Both the position numbers and the translations under genes were made by a program. The notes beneath the pieces are model-generated. The model had not been told where the DNA came from, did not search any database, and saw only the letters and a list, made by a program, of their open reading frames with translations. From assembly GCA_022496205.1 (NCBI GenBank), contig WTXD01000001.1:1612001-1676000 (forward strand): a stretch of 64,000 nt of DNA. Reading direction: 5' to 3'. This stretch comes from Gloeopeniophorella convolvens (Eukaryota; Basidiomycota; Agaricomycetes; Russulales). How positions within the stretch are numbered: the stretch's first letter is position 1; each line of letters begins with the position of its first letter. Of this stretch, positions 1-11,704 are shown piece by piece.

Positions 1-901
1 AACTTTGACTGAAGCCCCGGCTGATGCCAAGCGAGCGGCCTTCTCTGCGCGTCTCACGCGCGCTCTATCGCATCACCGGGAGCGTCATCTGTCCCGGGCA
101 TCGACGTTCACGTCGGCGACGGCGTCATCGTATGCGACGGAGGTCTCGGAGTTCGGGGAGCAAGCCATGGGTAGTGGGAAAGCCGAGTCACGACCATTGT
201 TGGAGCGTGCCTTGACCGTCGGATCTGGCGAGAAGCAGTCTCTTGTCGCCGAAAGAGGCAGGTTTGGATTCCTGAAGAAGTCCAAGACAGTCGATGGTCA
301 CTCCCGTTGTAAGTCGCTTGTCACATCGGGCCGTACGTTCTTTGTCTGACCTCGTCGGTTTCACCAAGTCTCCTCAGGTTCCGACCGGCGCATGAGCCGG
401 AGCAGACCACCGCCCTTGCCTCTCCCTTCGCCGGTTCCTTTCAGTCCCTTGATTCGGTCGTCAGTTGACTCGCATCCTCGCCTGACCGCGTCACCGGAGC
501 CTGCTACATCGACTCCGACTCCGGACCCCACATCCCCACCATCCACTTCATCTCGACCGGCATCTTCCTCGTCAAAATCGGACCACCGCCGTACGGCGTC
601 AACGTCATCGGCACCTTCAAAGCGACGCATCGCAGGAAAGGTATGCATGCGTAGGGATAAAGACAAGGACAAGCCTGTAGAGCCGAAGCCTGCACGCACA
701 CAACCTTACGGTCCTCCATACAACTGGATCCCTCCCACACCTGGGGCGTGGGGCGTTGCCGAGGATGTTGTCGATTCGGAAGCTAAGGAGCGACGGCGCA
801 AACGCGCGAGTGCCCCCTCAGGCGACGGATCTTCACAATATGCCATGGCCCGCCAGCGCGATCAGTTAGGCAGTACTCCCGTGCCGCAGACCGCCAGATA
901 G
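1..901 (+). CDS. Unknown basic, Ser/Pro-rich protein (3' part of gene)
   Basis: The frame is open from base 2, so the gene begins left of the window. Two coding exons are visible, 2-308 and 378-901, separated by a 69-nt GT-AG intron (gtaagt...cctcag). Splicing keeps one frame and leaves 276 codons before the stop. The protein is low in complexity: a Ser/Arg-rich first part, a Pro/Ser/Thr-rich middle, a Lys/Asp run (DKDKDKP) and a final part with PPYNWIPPTPGAW followed by a basic RRRKR cluster that could be a nuclear localisation signal. I recognise no domain. Reading-frame closure across the intron and the codon usage support it as real; the function is unknown. An isolated second exon read alone from the ATG at 392 would give a shorter, less likely protein. 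Confidence 0.6.
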
Positions 902-1448
902 CTACTGCACCGGTCGCGTGGTGTGTTACATCGAGTACGGCCCCCCTGCATGTGTATCACCACCTCTCCCCACCGTTTGTTCATCGATCATTGTCGCTCC
1001 TTCGCTCGTTTATATACCTTATTTATTTGCATCTCATCGCGCGTAGTTTACATTACATCCCCCGTCTCATACGTAGAGTCCTGCTCTCCCTGTTGTACTC
1101 GCTGTCGTTTCCGGAGTCTGTGCATACCTGTCGTCATCAGATTATGAGTATTGCTTTCACGACCACCCTCCGACCGAACGCGTAATCTAACGGCAGGAAC
1201 ATATACACGCTTCCATGTTGGCGCGTAAGCGCAGTTGGTAAACTGACGTCTATAGTTGGGGTTTCACAAAACGGCCACCGGCTCAGCCAAGGACCCTGTA
1301 AGAATCCCTCCACCATCCATCCAGCTGACAAACTGATACTATCAAACCAAGCCTACTCGTCATGGGCATAAGATGTCAGCAGCCCGCCGCGCTGACAGAG
1401 TAACCCTGACACTGTCAGGGCCGCGCCTGTGCGGCTCTGATGACAAGT
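902..1448. other. Gene-free spacer between convergent genes
   Basis: This 547-bp stretch separates the stop of the unknown plus-strand gene from the stop of the minus-strand helicase. It is moderately T-rich and should carry both 3' UTRs. A D-arm-like string near 1214-1232 has no matching T-arm or acceptor stem. I see no gene here. Confidence 0.6.
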
Positions 1449-4400
1449 CTAAGTGACGCCTCCACCGGCCGAGGCCATTCCGTCCGTCGTGAGCAGCGCT
1501 AGCATCGCGCCAATCACCGGGCTCTCTGCGACATCGAGTGCGCGGCCGTTGTCCAAGGCGCGCAGGAGGGCCGTATCCAGCAGTCGTCTGCGAGAATATT
1601 GATAACATAAGTGGATGGGCGTGGTGGAGTGGGTTAGGGCACGCACCTCAGCTGTTGCACGAGGATTGCGATACGCGGCCACGCGCGTAGGCGCAGGATG
1701 CCCTCGCGCCCGCCTACGGTCAGTCCCCCGCGAACGTGGTCGACCGCGATATGCCCGCCGAAGAGGAGCAGCGCGTACAGCGGGACCTGCGTATACGCGT
1801 CATCAGCACCAGACAAACCCGGAAGGAGGACGCGTGTACCTCGGTGACGTCGCGCAGGAACACCTTGGCCGTCTCGACGCGCGCAAAGCTGACCACGACA
1901 CCCGAGCGCCAGCGCGCCTCGGCGAACAGCGCGCTCGCGGGGTGTATCCACACGCGCGCGCCGCGCATGTCTGTCGCGCGCCACTCGCGCGCGGCCGCGT
2001 CGCGCGCGACCGCGCCGCCCGCGTGCCGCGCGAACTTGACCGCGCCGCGCGGCAACGCGATGCGCGCGACGCGCGGGTAGAGCGCGGCGAGGAGGAGCGC
2101 TTTGAGCAGTGCGGGCTCGCGTGCGTGCGTGTTGAGCGCGGACGCGGAGGCGCGCAACGTAGGCGGGACGAGGCTCGCGCCCACGAGCGCGGCGAGGAGG
2201 TCCGTGCGAAGGCTCGAGATGTCGCGGATAGTCGTGAAGGAGATGAAGTTCTGCGTTGGGGGGGAGGGGGGGTCGGTGCATGAGCGGTCCGAGGAGGGCG
2301 GAGGCGGGGGCGCGTACCTCGGAGCAGAAGGAACGCATTGCGCCGGTTGACTCTTCTTGTCGGATGCGCGTGCATTCGTCATATGCGCGCGCGTCGGTGA
2401 GTAGGTCGCTCTTCTCGGTCGAGAAACGTGCGCGCGCTCTGCTTATAGCTAAGAACCAGCCAAGACGCAAATAAAGAGGGGGCTTACGTCGAAGCCTCTT
2501 CGCGCTTGTCCATAGGGCTCAAGAAGACGGGCTTCGAAGATAAGCACGCGGCGATGGTCAATATTGGGTCGAGGCATCGGAAGACCGTGGCTAAAATGAG
2601 CATCTAGCAAAGACGAACGTCAGTCTGGTCGGTGTAGGCTGGCGACTCTGCATACCTTGCCAAGGCGTAAATCAAGCGGAAGCAAAGCCTGCAGGGGAGT
2701 CAGGCGGCCATCGGTATAGCATCTGAAGTGCGCTCACCATATGTCGGCCCAACGCTGTCAAACGACCATCCTGATCTATCGCGCCGAGCTCCTCAAGCAC
2801 AGATAACGCCTTGTCCATAGCTGCAACCTCCGGCGGGTCGATAGCCTTGCTCAAGAATTGCTACGTGCCAATGATGAGCTCGCTCTTTGACGACGCCCAG
2901 AACTGGCAGATAAACCCACCTTGACGTCCTCCTTTTCGCGCGTCACCTTCACAGTCAGGCAGATGCTTTCTAATGGGACGCGCAGAATCTCGGGACGCGG
3001 GAACTGCGCCATCTTGCGCTCCCGCCCGCGCGTGTACAGCTTGTAACACACGCCAGGGCGCGTGCGTCCCGCGCGACCGCGGCGCTGGCGTGCGGCGGCA
3101 CGCGTGACCCACTGCTCGATGAGCTTCGTGAGGCCACTCTCGGTGTCGTATTCTGTCTCTTTCACTTTGCCCGCATCGATGACATAGACGATGTCATCGA
3201 TAGTGATAGACGTCTGTGCAGGATGATCTTAGGACGCAGAGCCGAGATACGGATACGAGGAAGGATTACCTCTGCGACATTGGTAGCTACGACGATCTTC
3301 CATCTCGATGTCTGCGCGAACACTGCGCGCTGCTCATCGCTCGACAGATTGGCGTGCAGCGGGAAGATTTTCGCTTGCGAGGCGGACGGCGATTCTTGTA
3401 GAGATTCGATGCACTGCCTAATTTCTTGGACACCAGGAAGGAAGATGAGGATTCCGCCCTTGTCGTCTGCGGTCTTCATGATGTGGTCAACGGTGGCGGT
3501 GATGAGCTGGTCGTGGGCGTGAGATATAGGAACCGTCTGCGTATTGACGGGAAGGAACATACAGCGTAGTCTACGCGGTCGGCGCGACTGATGGTTTGAA
3601 TTGCTGTTGCAGCGCGTTCATCTAAGCCTGCAGTAAGATATTCATGCCTGTCAGCTTGCAAATCTTCGTCGTCCCTCTTCTTTCCTCCACCTCCGCCGCC
3701 TCTGCCCGCGGAAGGCCGGTAGTCGATCGAAGTAATGAAGTCTTCCAGGAACCTGATCAATAGTCAATATGTCGTTTGGACGTGGTTCTAGAAAGACTCT
3801 TACTTGTCCTTGACAGGGTGCGTGAACCCAGGTATGGCGAGTAGCGGCGCGTCGAAGAAGTAGCGAACAAAGGTCTCGTGGTTGATTGTGGCCGACATCA
3901 GTACAACCTTCAACGACGAATTCTGCTCAAGCAACTCTTTCAGCTCCAACAGCAGAAAGTCGCCATCCACGGAGCGTTCATGAACCTGAGCGATTCTGTC
4001 AAGTCCGCATAGTATAGTCCACTGGAAGAGAGCTAACCTCGTCAACGACCACGTGCGTAACGCCACCAAAGTCATCCCCACCGCTGAGCCGCCGAAGCAA
4101 GACACCAGTAGTGCAGAAAAGAAGCTTCGTCTTCTCGGTCTGTTTGCTCTCGCCACGGATGGCATACCCGACCGAGCCATCGTCCAAGCGTTCTGCATGG
4201 ACACGCGCAGCCACGGAAATGGCGGAAATACGACGAGGCTGGGTGATGAGAATGTTGGCACTAGAACCCTGGCCAGACTCGATGAGGGAGTCAAGGATAA
4301 ACTGTGGTACTGCACAACATCCAGTTTCATGACCGTACCCTGTCTCTGGATTGGGTGGACTCACGCTGTGTAGTTTTACCAGATCCCGTCTCGCCAACTA

Positions 4401-6404
4401 CGACCACGACCCTGGACTCGTTGAGCATGGAGAGGAATTCTTCCTTGGAAGTGAATGCGGGAAGTCGGCTCCGAGCTGAGAACATCTTCGCGTACTGTTT
4501 GTCCTTGCGCATTGTATCGAAACCCTGTTTGACTTCAGCATCCGAACGGGGGTCCCTCCGACGCGGGCCACCCGCATTGCGAGGCTTCTGTATCTTCATT
4601 GCCGATGTGGCATCCGCAGTAGACTTGGCGGCCGGCATCTCGCGCTTGGGGACGAGGTGTCGGAGCACGTCGTACATGTTGGGAGGTCCCTGATCCTCGA
4701 TGATTCCCCAATGCTCCTCGAGAATCTGCATAGCTGCGACGCAGATGCCGTCCCCTGAAGCTTTGATAGTACCTTCCTTGAACGCTGCCAGCAACTGGGA
4801 AAGGAGGTGTAGCCGGACATAAGCAGGGACCGAAGAGGACGTGATATACATTGGCGGTGGGCGAGTGGACTTGTTGTATGCATAGTCAGGAGGGACAACC
4901 AGGTTGAGCTGGATCGGTGCCATGAAGAGCGGCATGACGAGGGTGAAAGTAGAATCTTCGGCATACGATGCGCCCATCGCCTCTATCTCGTCTTCAACAA
5001 TGCGTTCCTCTTCGTCACTGCCGTCAGGCTGCATTGTCACGTCCTGCCAAGGCTCCCCAACGAGGCGATGGTTCAAGGCAGCGACGAGCAAGGCCCATTC
5101 TTCGAGGAGGCGCGGGTCGGTTGTACACTCATGCACCACATGTGCGGGCCAACCTGCCTGCTTGACGGCGCGCTCCTCTATCCAACGTTTCTTGATGTCG
5201 TCTTGACCTCCATGTATACTTGTCACAAAAGGGTTAGAGCTGTTATGTTCGGGAAGGAAGCGCGGAGGTAGATCCACTTCTGGGATGTGCAGAACGAGGT
5301 ATTCTATGCATGCTTCGAGCGGAGAGGCGGCACGCAGGAGGTTAGACGCGAGCGGGGAGGGCTTCGAGAGGAAAACGACAGCGTTTCGCGCTTGTGCTTT
5401 CATGAATCCGAGGTGTTCTAGTTGCTGGAGAATAGCAGGGGCGCTCTCCTCGGTAATAGCCAACGTAGCATCCTCGTCTTCGTCCTCCGGGCTGTTCGCC
5501 ATTTCCTGTATCAAGAGTCAGCGAGCGATTGAGTGCGACACTGCTGAAATTGAGGACCGTTTTGATGGCATCCTCTACCAACTCGCGCAGCTCAGTGGAG
5601 AGTTTGACTTCTGGAGAATCGTTGAATGGGTTGTTCTTCGCCTCAGGAACCGGGGACGGTGCATTGGCTGCTTCCTCTGCATCTTCCTTCTTCTTGGCCG
5701 CCTTTTCCTGGCGTTCCACGACAGACTTGCGCGCGCCGAAGGGATCAGCTTCGTACACCCAGCTCTGGTGCGCAGGAGCTTTCTTATGCTCTGCCGCTAG
5801 CTCTGCCCAGTACTCGCGCGGTCCCGGTGGAAGAACACGATTAAGCTGAATGCCATTGCAGAACTAGTGAAGAGACACTGTCGTTTTAACGACACTATTA
5901 AAAGACGGAGACGAGCTAGATGCAAACGAACACGATAAAGAGCATACGTAGCGCCCCAGTGGCGAGCTTCTATTGCAGATTGGGAGATGTACGGGGGATG
6001 CGGTTCCATGCGCACGGATTGACGCTCTTGGCCGTTCTTGGTCTGGTTAATCTTCGTCAGAGTGACAACAAATGCCCAACCATCGCCCTTCTTGGGCTGA
6101 GGGGAGTTCATCAGAATGATGCGTCGTAGATTTGCGCTGTTACTCACAGTATCGACGACAGGCTTTTCCCATCCATTCTTCGAGCAGCTACTTTCACGAT
6201 CACCGCGTCGCCCGATTCACAGCTGCCTTTGACGTAAAGGCAATAGCAAGCGTACCGTTCTTGAAGCAAACTCAGGGGATACTTCGAACCTGGGGGGAAC
6301 AATGGAGGCGCTTTTCCATCGTCCTTCGGGGGATCCACCTGCTTGGAAGGCTTAGTCGAGTTGCCAGCATTTCCTGACTTGACGATTCCCTTCTTAGGAG
6401 GCAT
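1449..6404 (-). CDS. DExH-box RNA helicase with UBA and RWD domains (DHX29/DHX57/Ucp12-like)
   Basis: Seventeen exons, running from 6404-6256 down to 1587-1449, join in phase into a 1352-aa protein, close to the usual size of DHX29, DHX57 and S. pombe Ucp12. Order of domains: basic N-terminus (MPPKKG), conserved block with EPHPPY and EARHWGATYALYR, UBA domain at about residues 233-280 (LEHLGF), RWD-like region at about 355-505, then helicase motifs: GETGSGKTT near 595, TQPRR, DEVH split by an intron near 691, SAT near 720, QRRGRAGR near 940, followed by HA2 and OB-fold regions. The start is the first ATG after an in-frame leader. Family members unwind RNA; DHX29 assists ribosome scanning on structured leaders, so a role in translation is inferred. 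Motif II is DEVH, not DEAH. The gene lies head to head with PRP22, 200 bp apart. The 51-nt intron at 6147-6097 is a multiple of three without a stop and may be retained. Confidence 0.93.
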
Positions 6405-6604
6405 CTACTTTGCGAGGAGTATAACAGTAGGATAGGGTTGCGCTTAGTGTTTCCTGAGGCCTTCATATACTGGGCTGCAGAGTCATTGCATATCGCAGGT
6501 GTTCGTGGTTGTCGGCTCCGACTCCGCCCCCAACGAGCGCCAACGCCTTCAAGCGGACCGTGGTGCATTAGTCAGCAGGACCTCTCAACTTGACCTTGAC
6601 ACTC
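6405..6604. promoter_or_regulatory. Bidirectional promoter between two RNA helicase genes
   Basis: Only 200 bp separate the start codons of the minus-strand DHX29-like helicase (6404) and plus-strand PRP22 (6605). Both promoters and both 5' leaders must fit here, so shared control is likely by position. I see no clear TATA box. Confidence 0.6.
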
Positions 6605-9600
6605 ATGTCCCAAGATGACCTCTACAATCTCGAATTTCTCTCCCTGGTCGCCAAGATCACACAGGAGATAGACAACCACACTGGTATAAATGACAAGACC
6701 CTTGCAGAGTTCGTCATAGACCTGCACGACCAGTCTAAATCTCTCGCCAGCTTCAAGGCGAAGCTCAAGGAAACCGGTGCAGACTTTCCCGAGTCCTTTG
6801 TCGAGAACGTCGACCGCCTTATTTTGACTCTTCACCCCAAACACAAAAAGAAGAAGTCCGCAAAGGCGAATGGAAAATCCAAGGCGAATGGCGACGATGC
6901 CTTTGAAGAGAAGGACAAACAGAAACGTATGTTCCCCGGTCTCGCTCTGGCAGACCAGGAGTGGCAACCGAACGTATCGAAGGACGTTCTCCTCAAGGAA
7001 GTCGATGATATGATGGCTCAGTTTGAGACGTCAGCGAAGAAGCCTCGGTATTCAGTGTCTCAAGACGAACCCCCACCCTCCAAACGTAGACGAACTTCGA
7101 TGTCACCACCCCGACGACGCAGCCCAAGTCCCCCACGAGGCCGTGGCTACGATAGAAGCAGCAACGGACGTGGCAGGGCCCAGCTAGACGAAAGGCCTGT
7201 GCTGTACAAAATCTACGACGGACGAGTGCAAGGACTCAAGGAGTTCGGCGCGTTCGTGCAGCTTGAGGGTATTATGGGAAGGGTGGAAGGTACGTGACAT
7301 GAGTTCCTGCCGCACTGTCGCTCAACCTGTCCACCTCAGGCTTGGTGCACATTTCGAACATCCAGGTCGGTGCTCGTGCCAACTCGGCTGCGGACCTTCT
7401 CAGCCGAGGCCAACCAGTCAAAGTCAAGGTCATGAGCGTGGCTGGAACTCGCATTGGGCTATCGATGAAGGACGTTGACCAGGCCACTGGCCGCGACCTC
7501 ACACCACACCTCCGCATCAAGTCCGAAGCTGAACTTATCGAAGAAGAACGACAGCGCGCGTCTCGCGCCTCATCAGGGACAAACGCTCTTCCTCTAGGCG
7601 TCAAGGATGACGGCCCAGTGCGATCAGCAAAACGACTCACCTCACCAGAGCGCTGGGAGATCAAGCAGCTCATTTCGTCGGGTGCCATTGCCGCATCTGA
7701 ATATCCGGACCTCGATGAAGACTTCAGCAACCCTATGGCACGAGCGGAAGTAGAGGAAGAGTTGGACGTAGAGGTTCGGGAGGATGAGCCCGCGTTCTTG
7801 CGCGGCCAAACAAACCGGACTCTTGAACTCAGCCCCGTCAAGATCGTCAAGGCTCCTGACGGCTCGCTCAATCGTGCTGCTCTAGCCGGAGTGTCACTCG
7901 CGAAGGAACGCCGTGAGCTTAGGCAGCAAGAGGCGAACGATCAAGCCGACTCCGAGGCGCGGGACTTCAGTGCGCCTTGGCAGGACCCTATGGCGAAGGA
8001 GGGGGAAAAGATCTTCGCTCAAGACCTAAGGAGTTCTCTTCGTGGCCAAAAGTCTTTCGAGGCGGAGGGTGGGTGGAAGACATCAACGTTCAACAAGGCG
8101 ACTACGTTCGGAGAGATCACAAGTCTCAGTATACAGGATCAGCGAAAATCTCTGCCTATCTACAAGCTTCGTGAACCCTTGTTACAAGCCATTCGAGATG
8201 TACGTTGACTTTTCATATTAAGCTGGCATCTACTCTAACGCTTTGTATCAGCACCAAGTTCTTATCGTCGTCGGTGATACCGGGTCGGGGAAGACGACTC
8301 AGATGACGCAGTACCTCGCCGAAGACGGCTTTGCAGACAGAGGCAGGATAGGTTGCACGCAGCCTCGTCGTGTCGCCGCCATGTCCGTAGCGAAGCGTGT
8401 AGCTGAAGAAGTCGGTTGTCGTCTCGGCCAAGAGGTCGGCTACACAATTCGCTTCGAGGACTGCACAAGTCCAGAAACAAGGATCAAGTACATGACAGAC
8501 GGTATGCTCCAGCGGGAGTGTCTCATCGACCCAGACGTCAGTCAATACTCTGTCGTCATGCTTGACGAGGCGCACGAGCGGACAATCGCAACGGATGTCT
8601 TGTTTGGTTTGCTGAAGAGTACGTACTGGCGCTGCTACCCACTTGTGCCTTCGCTTACGACACCATCCGCAGAGGCTATCAAACGGCGTCCTGATCTGAA
8701 GCTAATTGTGACTTCGGCCACCCTCGATGCCGAAAAGTTCTCCAAGTACTTCTTCGGGTGCCCCATCTTCACTATCCCCGGCCGGACTTACCCCGTGGAG
8801 ATCCTATACACCAAGGAGCCGGAGACAGACTACCTCGATGCGTCGCTCATCACAGTCATGCAGATCCACCTATCCGAGCCGCCGGGCGACATTCTACTTT
8901 TCTTGACGGGACAGGAAGAGATCGACACCGCCTGCGAAATCTTATTCGAGCGGATGAAGGCGCTGGGCCCCAAGGTGCCTGAGCTGATCATTCTGCCGAT
9001 CTACTCCGCCCTGCCCTCGGAGGTGCAATCGCGCGTCTTCGAGCCGACCCCACCAGGCGCTCGCAAGGTCGTTATCGCCACGAACGTCGCAGAGACAAGT
9101 CTAACGATTCCCGGCATCTACTATGTCATCGATCCTGGCTTTTCGAAGCAGAATGCGTACGACCCCCGTCTGGGTATGGACTCGCTCGTGGTCATGCCCA
9201 TCTCACAAGCACAGGCCCGGCAACGTTCAGGCCGTGCTGGCCGCACGGGCCCTGGCAAGTGCTATCGCTTGTTTACGGAGGCAGCATATCGCAACGAGAT
9301 GCTACCCAACTCCATCCCCGACATCCAGCGCACAAATTTGGCGAGCACCATCCTGATGCTCAAAGCCATGGGCATCAACGATCTCCTCAGCTTCGACTTT
9401 ATGGACCCGCCACCTCCAGACACGATGCTTACGGCTCTAGAGGCGCTCTACGCGCTTTCTGCCTTGGATGACGAAGGCCTGCTCACACGGCTTGGCCGCA
9501 AGATGGCCGACTTCCCCATGGAGCCGCAGCTCGCAAAGATGTTGATCGCGTCCGTCGAGCTGGGCTGCTCGGAGGAGATCCTGAGTGTCGTAGCGATGCT

Positions 9601-10329
9601 CTCCGTGCAGACCGTCTTCTACCGGCCGAAGGAGAAGCAGGCGCAGGCAGACTCGAAGAAGGCCAAGTTCCACCAGCCCGAGGGCGACCACCTGACGCTG
9701 CTCGCGGTGTACAACGGCTGGAAGGGGAGCAACTTCTCGAACCCGTGGTGTTACGAGAACTTCATCCAGGCGCGGAGCATGCGGCGCGCGCAGGACGTGC
9801 GCAAGCAGCTGCTCGGCATCATGGACCGCTACAAGCACGACATCCTGAGCGCAGGGAAGGACTACAACCGCGTGCGGCGCGCGATCTGCTCGGGCTTCTT
9901 CCGTAACGCGGCGAAGAAGGACCCGCAGGAGGGCTACAAGACGCTCGTCGAGGGTACACCGGTGTATATCCACCCGTCGAGCGCGCTCTTCAACCGCGCA
10001 CCCGAGTGGTGCATCTACCACGAGCTCGTCCTCACCACGCGCGAGTATTGCCACAACGTGCTCGCGATCGAGCCCAAGTGGCTCGTCGAAGTCGCGCCGC
10101 AGTTCTTCAAGGTCGCGGACGCGAACAAGATTAGCAAGCGCAAGCGCCAGGAGAAGATCGAGCCGCTGTTCAACAAGGTGCGTCATCTCCCGCTGCCGCA
10201 CCCCGCTGTTATGGTTTTGCGTGTGGGCCCCGGGCTGACTGGATCTGTCGCCCACAGTACGAGAAGCCGGACGAGTGGCGCCTGTCCAAGGTCAAGCGCA
10301 GCGCACGCTCCAGCCAGACCTTCGGCTGA
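6605..10329 (+). CDS. PRP22: Pre-mRNA-splicing DEAH-box ATPase Prp22/DHX8
   Basis: Five exons (6605-7289, 7340-8199, 8252-8618, 8673-10177, 10258-10329) join in phase into 1162 aa, the usual size of Prp22. An N-terminal helical region ([14 protein letters not shown]) is followed by a Lys/Arg/Ser-rich linker, an S1 RNA-binding domain at about residues 198-275 ([13 protein letters not shown]), a conserved linker and a DEAH helicase core: [53 protein letters not shown]. The HA2 and OB-fold C-terminal domains are complete. The S1 domain plus a DEAH core is diagnostic of Prp22, which proofreads the second splicing step and releases mature mRNA from the spliceosome in the nucleus. The ATG at 6605 was chosen because it is the first ATG of the frame and gives the conserved N-terminus. 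The GC content of the last 600 bp of the main exon is higher than in the rest of the gene. Confidence 0.97.
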
Positions 10330-11704
10330 GCCTGCGGCGATGCTGCGGGCTCGGACCCAGACCCAGACCCGTGCTGCATGTACGCGCACACGCTGCGCTG
10401 TCTGCTCTGCTCTGTACTGCCTGTCTGTACCCTATATCTACGTACTCTACACGCTTTCCGGAAACATCGCATTCCCGTCGACGGAAAAGAGAAGGTGCGA
10501 TGGACGGACATGCGACATGCGTGCGCCCGAGCGCTGCAGCCATCCTATCGCCGACGCAAGCTGTAAGCGAACGCACGCACGCACGCAAGCAAGCATACAA
10601 GCACGCCGAGCGTAGGTGACAGCGGGGCGCGGACTGCGATCGCGTACAATCACGTCGCCCTGCCCCAGCCAGCCCACGCCCAGACCCCTAAACACGGTAT
10701 CTGATACACACCGACACGACATCCATAATTAAAAGCTGGCTCGTGATTGCGGGTTTGGCACCTTCCATTCGGGCGCGGCACCGTGCCAAGTGCTCGACGC
10801 ATATTGCATGGGTACGTATACTATGACGCAGACACGGCGGGAGCGCGGACGCCTTGCAAAGCGCGCGCGCGCGCTCGACGGCGGCCGTTCGGTGGCCGAC
10901 GCGGGTGTGGCCCATGCATACGCCGATGCACGCAAGGCCGTGACTCCACAGCACGTTCACGAGCGCCACGGGATTGAGCCAGCTGAGATTGACTGCACAC
11001 AAAAGGCCGAGCCATCAGACGTTCCTGACATGTGCATACATATATGCAGTGTGAATCCAGTTCCATTCAGCTATAGTACACGAACAAGTGAGCGAACGGG
11101 AAACGACAGAAGAGAAGAGAGATATCAGTGAGTGGTCAGTATGGAACAGACAGAGACATCAACTATGCAAAAGGAGAACGAGAGGGACGACCGAGATGGG
11201 ACGAAAGGCAACGGGAACGGGGTGTCTATACTGTTTAGGGTGGAGCGGCGCGGACGTGTATATGCGACCCCTTTAGCTGTATGTGGGTGGGTGCATAGAG
11301 AAGGGGAATGGGGCAGACTGATGCAAGATGAATCGATGAGGGGTAGATGGGATGCATATGTGACAAGACTGGAAGGTGGGTGGATTTTGATGGAGGCGTG
11401 GGAATGGAAGGTGTAAGAAAGAGGTGATATTGCGCGTCGTACTCGTACAGGACATGTTGCGAGACGTGGGAATGGGGAGAAGCGGGCGGGCGGCGGGGGA
11501 AAAGCTGCGCGGCGTCTTGCAGAAATACAACAGCCGCCAGCCGATAGTTATAGATATAAAAACCGTTAGGCGTATCGCAGGTCGTGCAGTCGGTACGGCA
11601 TCTACGAGAGGCGAGAAAAAAAAACAGGCGTCTGGTCAGCTAGAAGGTTCTCGTCAGAACGCGAGAGTGCAGCACGTACATCGTGGAGGTTGTCATTCGT
11701 CAGC
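10330..11704. other. Gene-free spacer between convergent genes, with simple repeats
   Basis: This 1.4-kb region between the stops of PRP22 and the CBM21 gene should contain both 3' UTRs. It holds a short (GCAC/AAGC)n microsatellite at about 10571-10600 and a (GC)7 run at 10861-10874. Open frames here are short, overlap one another and show no family resemblance. I see no gene. Confidence 0.6.

Noticed and set aside
1205..1275. tRNA-like string with a D-arm-like gcgcagttggta
   Set aside because: No T-arm consensus and no 7-bp acceptor stem can be formed around it.
1615..2470. Long open frames on both strands over the helicase C-terminus
   Set aside because: They are frame shadows of GC-rich coding DNA; only the spliced minus-strand model gives helicase sequence.
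9437..10255. 272-codon minus-strand frame inside PRP22
   Set aside because: It is antisense to the conserved helicase exon and has no family pattern.
10861..10874. (GC)7 run as a possible Z-DNA regulatory site
   Set aside because: Short alternating GC is common in such GC-rich DNA, and it lies between two gene ends, not in a promoter.
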